Shown: positions 59,310 to 64,000 of the stretch, piece by piece
Layout of the letters: each line of letters starts with the position of its first letter
How positions within the stretch are numbered: position 1 is the stretch's first letter
Source: Cognatundibacterium griseum
Lineage (GTDB): Bacteria; Pseudomonadota; Gammaproteobacteria; Burkholderiales; Burkholderiaceae_D
Direction: 5' to 3'
Length of the DNA: 64,000 nt
Assembly (NCBI RefSeq): GCF_014284195.1
Contig: NZ_JACOGC010000002.1
Location: forward strand, 310,001-374,000
Position numbers and translations under genes: made by a program
The notes under the pieces: generated by a model
The model's database searches: none
What the model was told of the DNA's origin: nothing
The model's input: only the letters and a program-made list of their open reading frames with translations

Positions 59310-59359
59310 GTATTACTCCTCTTGGTAAGTCTCGTAAAACGGACATTATAATCCTTCTC

Positions 59360-60490
59360 ATGATTTTTCAACGCGCGCTACGACGTGAATTGCTCAGTGC
59401 AGCAGGCGCAGTCTTTACGACATTATTCACCATCACGATTTCAGTGATGCTGATCAAAATACTTGGTCAGGCAGCCGATGGTAAGGTTGCGTCATCGGAT
59501 CTGGTGGCATTAATCGGTTTTACTTCTCTGATTAACATGCCGATTTTGCTGATCCTGACCGGGTTCATTTCCGTGCTGCTGGTGGTGACACGCTCTTATC
59601 AGGACTCTGAAATGGTCGTCTGGTTTGCATCCGGCCTCAGCCTGACTGAGTGGATCGGACCAGTGCTTCGGTTTGGGGCGCCCTGGATCATTCTGACTGG
59701 TCTTCTGAGTCTGGTTGTGACACCATGGGCCAATCAGCAAAGCGTTGAATTCCGCGAGCGCTACGAGAAACGGTCGGATATTGCCAAAGTCTCGCCCGGC
59801 AAATTTCAGGAATCCTCGTCGTCCGACCGGGTATTCTTCGTCGAGGAAGTGGCCGGTGATCTCAGTAAAGTGCAAAACATTTTCATCAATACGATCCGCG
59901 ACGGGAAATCCAGCGTGGTGGTGGCCAAAGAGGGCATGATAGAAATCGACAAACTGGGCGACAAATTTCTGGTCATGAGTCAGGGGCGCCGTTATGACGG
60001 ATTGCCGACAGCGCCAGATTTTCAGATGATGCAATTTGAAAAATATGGTGTGCTGGTATCGAGCCAGAACGGTCCGCTGGATGGCGATCACTCTGCCAAG
60101 TCCATGCCGCTGATGTCGCTGCTGGATAGTCCGGATAACGGCAAACTGGCAGAATTATTATGGCGCATTTCCTTGCCATTCATGAGCGTTTCCCTGATGT
60201 TGCTGGCCATTCCTATGGGATACGTCAATCCCCGGGTGGGGCGTTCTGCCAATCTGATCGTGGCTTTATTGTCGGTAGTCATTTATCTCAATGGCGTCAA
60301 CATTTCCCAGGCACTGGTGGCGCAGGGGCGCAGTCAGTTTGCTATGGCATGGTGGCCCGTGCATGCGCTGGTGGTGCTTCTGATTGGCTTATTATTTATG
60401 TGGCGACTTGAAGTGAATCACCGCTGGCATCCGCTGGTTCTCTGGTCCAGGCTGAAAGCCGGTCTCCGGAAAAAGGAAGTAGTGGCATGA
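59360..60490 (+). CDS. lptF: LPS export ABC transporter permease LptF
   Basis: Inner-membrane permease (376 residues) of the LptB2FG complex, which extracts lipopolysaccharide and pushes it along the Lpt bridge. It starts MIFQRALRRELLSAAGAVF, has two helices near 10-60, a long periplasmic beta-jellyroll (about 130-270) and further helices at the C-terminus (FMSVSLMLLAIPMGYVNPRVGR). It overlaps lptG by 4 bases. Confidence 0.94.
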   Translation: MIFQRALRRELLSAAGAVFTTLFTITISVMLIKILGQAADGKVASSDLVALIGFTSLINMPILLILTGFISVLLVVTRSYQDSEMVVWFASGLSLTEWIGPVLRFGAPWIILTGLLSLVVTPWANQQSVEFRERYEKRSDIAKVSPGKFQESSSSDRVFFVEEVAGDLSKVQNIFINTIRDGKSSVVVAKEGMIEIDKLGDKFLVMSQGRRYDGLPTAPDFQMMQFEKYGVLVSSQNGPLDGDHSAKSMPLMSLLDSPDNGKLAELLWRISLPFMSVSLMLLAIPMGYVNPRVGRSANLIVALLSVVIYLNGVNISQALVAQGRSQFAMAWWPVHALVVLLIGLLFMWRLEVNHRWHPLVLWSRLKAGLRKKEVVA

Positions 60491-61617
60491 GAATTTTGCA
60501 AAAATATTTTGCGGCCGAGATTTTGCGTGCCGTCTTGTTCGTGATGGTGGCCTTGCTGGCGCTGTTTTCTTTTTTCGATCTGATGGGAGAATTGCAAACG
60601 GTAAATAAAGGTGGCTATCGCCTGCAGCATGCCATGTTATATGTATTTCTGGGAATGCCTGGTTATATCTATGAATTCATGCCGATCGCCGTTCTGATTG
60701 GTACCATTTACGTGCTGGCGCAGTTCGCCTCCAATTCAGAATTTACCATTATGCGCGCAGCCAGTATGTCGACGGGTATGGCAGGTGCCATGTTGTTGAA
60801 AATTGGTTTGCTATTTGTATTACTCACTTTTTTATTTGGTGAAGTGATCGCGCCGAATACCAGTAAATTGGCCGAGCGGATGAAGCTGACTGCGTTGGGT
60901 GCCTCGGAAACCCAGGAATTCAGGACCGGTTTGTGGACCAAAGACCTGATTCGTGAACACGGACTGAGCGGCGATATCACCGGATCACGCTTCCTGAACG
61001 TGAAGGAAATTCTGCCCAACCGGCAGCTGAAAGATGTGCGGATGTATGAGTTCGATAAAAATTTTCATCTGGCGCGCGAAGTCACCGCGAAAAATGCGGA
61101 GTATATGGGGAAAAATATCTGGCGTCTTTCTGATGTGTCAGAAACCTCGTTTCCCAAGACGCTGTCCAGCGAAGACATTGCTAATGTGAAAAGTCAGAAA
61201 GTCCCGGGGCTGGATGTGATCTCCGAAGTCACGCCGGATATTTTATCGGTGCTTTTTGCCGACCCTGACCGCATGTCTGCCGTTGATCTGGCGACGTATA
61301 CACAACATCTGAACGACAATAAACAGGATAGTGAACGCTATGAAATCGCTTTCTGGAAAAAGATGACTTATCCTTTCGTGACGCTGGTCATGATGGCTTT
61401 GGCATTACCTTTCGGATATCTGCATGTCAGAAGCGGTGGCATCAGCCTGAAAATTTTCAGCGGTATTATGATCGGAATGTTTTTTTACCTGATCAACCGC
61501 TTATTTTCCCACCTCGGCCTGCTCAATACCTGGCCACCGATGGTAACTGCACTGGTGCCAAGTATTTTATTTTTAGGAATTGCGCTGGCAGGTATTCGTT
61601 ACTTTGAAAGACACTGA
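60487..61617 (+). CDS. lptG: LPS export ABC transporter permease LptG
   Basis: Partner permease of LptF (376 residues). It starts MRILQKYFAAEILRAVLFVMV, followed by LFSFFDLMGELQTV, GYIYEFMPIAVLIGTIYVLAQFASNSEFTIMRAASMS, and a C-terminal membrane region with LPFGYLHVRSGG and NRLFSHLGLLNTWPP. The ATPase lptB is not in the window. It overlaps lptF by 4 bases (ATGA) and shares one base with the CbiX-like gene, so all three are coupled. Confidence 0.94.
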   Translation: MRILQKYFAAEILRAVLFVMVALLALFSFFDLMGELQTVNKGGYRLQHAMLYVFLGMPGYIYEFMPIAVLIGTIYVLAQFASNSEFTIMRAASMSTGMAGAMLLKIGLLFVLLTFLFGEVIAPNTSKLAERMKLTALGASETQEFRTGLWTKDLIREHGLSGDITGSRFLNVKEILPNRQLKDVRMYEFDKNFHLAREVTAKNAEYMGKNIWRLSDVSETSFPKTLSSEDIANVKSQKVPGLDVISEVTPDILSVLFADPDRMSAVDLATYTQHLNDNKQDSERYEIAFWKKMTYPFVTLVMMALALPFGYLHVRSGGISLKIFSGIMIGMFFYLINRLFSHLGLLNTWPPMVTALVPSILFLGIALAGIRYFERH

Positions 61618-61994
61618 TGAGGCAATCTGCACTGATTCTGTTTGCGCATGGCGCCAGAGACCCCCGCTGGGCGAGTCCGTTTGAGCGTTTGCGGGAAATG
61701 ACACAGCAGAATGCGGGGGGAGCCATCGTACGGCTGGCGTTTCTTGAATTCATGACACCGTCTTTGCCTGAACTGGTGGCGCAACTGGTTGCCGACGGTG
61801 TCAGCACAATCAGCATTGTTCCGGTTTTTTTAGGACAGGGAGGGCATGTATTGCGTGACTTGCCCCTGATGCTGGAGCAGCTCCGCACAGATTTTCCTGT
61901 CATACAGATCCGGCAGGTGCAGGCAGTCGGGGAAGATGAAAGCGTGCTCAACGCCATCAGCAATTATTGCCTGCAACAGCTACAAAATTATTGA
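61617..61994 (+). CDS. CbiX/SirB-type chelatase-like protein
   Basis: Short class II chelatase-like protein (125 residues) of the CbiX/SirB family, which inserts cobalt or iron into sirohydrochlorin. The metal-binding His is in LILFAHGARDPRW and a second in VPVFLGQGGHVLRDLP. It is a single-domain short form, half the length of two-domain SirB. It is coupled to lptG by a one-base overlap, an unrelated neighbour by function, but cobA and cysN nearby on the other strand make siroheme synthesis a plausible role. Confidence 0.85.
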   Translation: MRQSALILFAHGARDPRWASPFERLREMTQQNAGGAIVRLAFLEFMTPSLPELVAQLVADGVSTISIVPVFLGQGGHVLRDLPLMLEQLRTDFPVIQIRQVQAVGEDESVLNAISNYCLQQLQNY

Positions 61995-62044
61995 CCTCTT
62001 TTTTGGTCTCTTTCTGAGTTTTTACTGCACTATCCTGGCGGATC

Positions 62045-62812
62045 ATGAAAACAGTGAGAACCTTTTTTTCTGTACTTCTTTTGGGATTGCTGAGTTTTCC
62101 GCCGACTTCCGGCGCGGAACAGATTCTGGCTGTGGGTGCAGAGTTTGCGAACATCTTTGAGCAAACCAGGGAAGGAGAATATACCGGGTTTGCGATGGAG
62201 ATTCTGAGACTGCTGGCTAAACGGAATGGCGATCAGGTCAGTTTCGGAATCTATCCCTGGAGCCGGGCGCAGTGGATGGTCGAGCACGGGCAGGCACAAA
62301 TTCTGATCGGGCCATATAAAAATCCGGAACGCGAAGAGCGCTTCACTTTTGCGAGACGACCGTTTTACCGCGATTTTATGGTGTTCTATGCCCGGCAAAA
62401 TGACAGCCGGCGCTGGACCGGAAGTTATGCTGATTTACATGATGCAAAAATTGGCGTGATTCACGGGTGGGCATACGGCGCGCAATTTGAGGTATCTAAA
62501 AACACCTTGAAACCTGAGATGGTGAATTCTCTGCTGAATGGCCTCAATATGCTGGAAGCAAAGCATATAGATCTGCTGGCGACCAATTTGAGGAATACGG
62601 ATGCCATCATACGCAAGAGCAACGGGCGCTATTCTGGTTTGTTGCCGCTGGAGCCAGTGATTGATATGCAGGACGGTTATCTCGCATACTGCCCACATCA
62701 CTGCAAAAAATTGCAGCTGCGTTACGACGAGCTTTTTGAGCAGTTGCTTGCTGAGGAGGATTTTCAACGTCTGGCATACAAATATGGCATCCGTGTTCCG
62801 CGTGACCGGTAA
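62045..62812 (+). CDS. Periplasmic solute-binding-like protein
   Basis: Protein of 255 residues with an N-terminal signal peptide (about 1-23, MKTVRTFFSVLLLGLLSFPP with cleavage near SGA-EQ). The mature part matches the family 3 solute-binding fold: LAVGAEFANIFEQTREGEYTGFAMEILRLLA, then FGIYPWSRAQWMVEHGQAQILIGPYKNPEREERF. No transporter genes are adjacent, so it may be a stand-alone sensor or orphan binding protein. The ligand is unknown. Confidence 0.85.
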   Translation: MKTVRTFFSVLLLGLLSFPPTSGAEQILAVGAEFANIFEQTREGEYTGFAMEILRLLAKRNGDQVSFGIYPWSRAQWMVEHGQAQILIGPYKNPEREERFTFARRPFYRDFMVFYARQNDSRRWTGSYADLHDAKIGVIHGWAYGAQFEVSKNTLKPEMVNSLLNGLNMLEAKHIDLLATNLRNTDAIIRKSNGRYSGLLPLEPVIDMQDGYLAYCPHHCKKLQLRYDELFEQLLAEEDFQRLAYKYGIRVPRDR

Positions 62813-62842
62813 GCAGTATTTTTCGCCGTGAAGAGTTGAGAT

Positions 62843-63583
62843 TTAGCACTGAGAATTTGAAAATCCGGACCTGGCGCGCATGGCTTCTCCCATCATCACC
62901 AGCACCGGTCCCTCGCTGACGGGCAGACCCTGAGCCAGTGCAGATAATGTGAGTGAGCGTGATTGCTGATTTGTACGGCTGCAGTTTTCAATCACCATCA
63001 CAGGCAGGTCAGAAGAAAAACCGGCATTCAACATCCTTTGTGCCGTCAGCATCGCCTCGCGGCCGCCCATATACTGCACCAGCGTGTCGCAGTCAGGAAT
63101 GCGGGTATCGGCATTTTCTCCCGGTGCGGTACTGGAAGTGAACAAGGCGACACTGCGGGCGATGCCGCGCTTTGTCAGCGGTTGGCGCACGCTGGAAGCC
63201 GCTGCCAGTGCCGTCGTGATACCTGGCACGACGTCGTAATCAATACCTGCACGTTCCAGCGCAGACATTTCCTCATCGGCGCGGCCAAACAACATCGGAT
63301 CACCACCTTTTAACCTGATGACCAGCCGATACTGATGCGCACATTCAATCATCTTCTGATTGATGTCCTCCTGCGCTGCGGAACGTTGTCCGCTGCGTTT
63401 CCCCACCGGAATTCTGACTGCCTGACTACACAGTTCCAGCATTTCCGGCGTCACCAGCGCATCGTATAGTACCGCTTCTGCCTGCGCTAACAAACGGGCG
63501 CCGCGTACGGTAATCAGATCGGCGGCTCCGGGTCCGGCACCGACCAAATACACTTTTCCGGAAGGTGCCTTGATATCACTCAT
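62843..63583 (-). CDS. cobA: Uroporphyrinogen-III C-methyltransferase
   Basis: SAM-dependent methylase (246 residues) that converts uroporphyrinogen III to precorrin-2, the first step to siroheme. Family motifs are VYLVGAGPGAADLITVRGARLL at the start, RLKGGDPMLFGRADEE, and VPGITTALAAASSVRQPLT. It is the stand-alone CobA form, without the CysG dehydrogenase/chelatase domains, so a separate chelatase is needed. It lies 11 bp after cysN on the same strand, linking it to sulfite reductase cofactor supply. Confidence 0.94.
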   Translation of the reverse strand: MSDIKAPSGKVYLVGAGPGAADLITVRGARLLAQAEAVLYDALVTPEMLELCSQAVRIPVGKRSGQRSAAQEDINQKMIECAHQYRLVIRLKGGDPMLFGRADEEMSALERAGIDYDVVPGITTALAAASSVRQPLTKRGIARSVALFTSSTAPGENADTRIPDCDTLVQYMGGREAMLTAQRMLNAGFSSDLPVMVIENCSRTNQQSRSLTLSALAQGLPVSEGPVLVMMGEAMRARSGFSNSQC

Positions 63584-63594
63584 CTCGATTCAGT

Positions 63595-64000
63595 TTAGTT
63601 CGTCTCAATCCGGATCATACCTGCTGCAACTGTCTGATGGGTAACTTCATCAATCAGGATAAATGCACCAGTGGAACGCAACTGATCATAAGCATCAGCC
63701 GCCAGCGGTTGCTGGACATTGATGGAGACCGTGGCAATATCATTGAGCTTCAGCGTATCGGCAGGACGTCGTTCCTGTGTGTTGATATCCAGCAGGGATT
63801 CGACTGCGCTCACCCGTGCGGCGACTTGCCGGGTGGTGTGTTTCAGCCAGTATTTACGGCGGCTGTCGAGCGCATCTTCTGACAACCAGCATAAATCGGC
63901 TTTGACGGTTTTCAGCAGGCTGGCAGGCCGTTCGGCACTGACGAGCATATCGCCACGGGAAATATCCAGATACTCGTTCAGCAAGATGGTGACGGACTGG
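63595..64000 (-). CDS. cysN: Sulfate adenylyltransferase subunit 1, C-terminal part (partial)
   Basis: The gene enters from the right edge and stops at 63595. About 135 codons are visible. The segment LLNEYLDISRGDMLV and the following KADLCWLSEDALDSRRKYWLKHTTRQV match the beta-barrel domains of CysN, the GTPase subunit of ATP sulfurylase that activates sulfate to APS. The GTPase domain lies outside the window. The end IDEVTHQTVAAGMIR is the typical tail; no fused CysC kinase follows, so this is the unfused form. Confidence 0.88.
   Translation of the reverse strand, partial: QSVTILLNEYLDISRGDMLVSAERPASLLKTVKADLCWLSEDALDSRRKYWLKHTTRQVAARVSAVESLLDINTQERRPADTLKLNDIATVSINVQQPLAADAYDQLRSTGAFILIDEVTHQTVAAGMIRIETN

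Noticed and set aside
1-64000. CRISPR array, insertion sequence or prophage
   Set aside because: No regularly spaced repeats, transposase, integrase or phage structural genes were found on either strand.

Overview
The window is a chromosomal segment from a betaproteobacterium, most likely Burkholderiales and probably Oxalobacteraceae-like (Undibacterium/Herbaspirillum/Oxalobacter neighbourhood). The reasons are the gene order tpiA-secG-tRNA-Leu(GAG)-nuoA to N-DUF2818-Nudix, the uvrB/aminotransferase divergent pair, the pepA/lptFG divergent pair, the duplicated cyanophycin synthetases and the protein sequences. Base composition is moderate (about half G+C by eye). No insertion sequence, prophage, integrase or CRISPR array is visible. 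The segment looks like core chromosome with a small accessory storage-polymer locus.

Layout. 1-17.2 kb: end of a quinone oxidoreductase, tpiA, secG, tRNA-Leu, then a complete 14-gene respiratory complex I operon (nuoA-N) closed by a DUF2818 membrane protein, a Nudix hydrolase and a strong bidirectional terminator. 17.2-24.8 kb: electron-transfer and acyl/ketone metabolism: ETF:ubiquinone oxidoreductase, an SDR enzyme, a hotdog thioesterase, a PAS-LuxR regulator divergent from scoAB (3-oxoacid CoA-transferase), 3-hydroxybutyrate dehydrogenase, an alpha/beta hydrolase and a RidA protein. Together these read as 3-hydroxybutyrate/acetoacetate utilisation feeding electrons to the quinone pool. 24.8-35.2 kb: relA, tRNA-Val, then the translation cluster thrS-infC-rpmI-rplT-pheS-pheT-ihfA-merR. 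The thrS leader encodes a 14-residue peptide using four different Thr codons, followed by an intrinsic terminator, which makes a classical attenuator. infC appears to start at ATA.

35.2-46.1 kb: a chemoreceptor, a gap with a possible small ORF, two identical tRNA-Asn genes, an aromatic/aspartate aminotransferase, uvrB, two convergent GGDEF proteins, a DJ-1/PfpI protein, a ribbon-helix-helix protein and an isochorismatase-like hydrolase. 46.3-54.3 kb: the accessory locus of highest interest. Two cyanophycin synthetase paralogues have decayed in complementary places: one keeps the Mur-ligase P-loop but lost the N-terminal HxxEH motif, the other keeps HxxEH but lost the P-loop and the C-terminus. 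They lie divergent from an ABC exporter with an N-terminal globular domain and zinc ribbon, followed by a DUF1854 gene.

54.3-64 kb: a GNAT acetyltransferase, a second chemoreceptor, exonuclease III, pepA, lptF-lptG with a CbiX-type chelatase gene attached, a periplasmic solute-binding-like protein, and cysN(partial)-cobA for sulfate assimilation and siroheme synthesis, with cysN running off the right edge.
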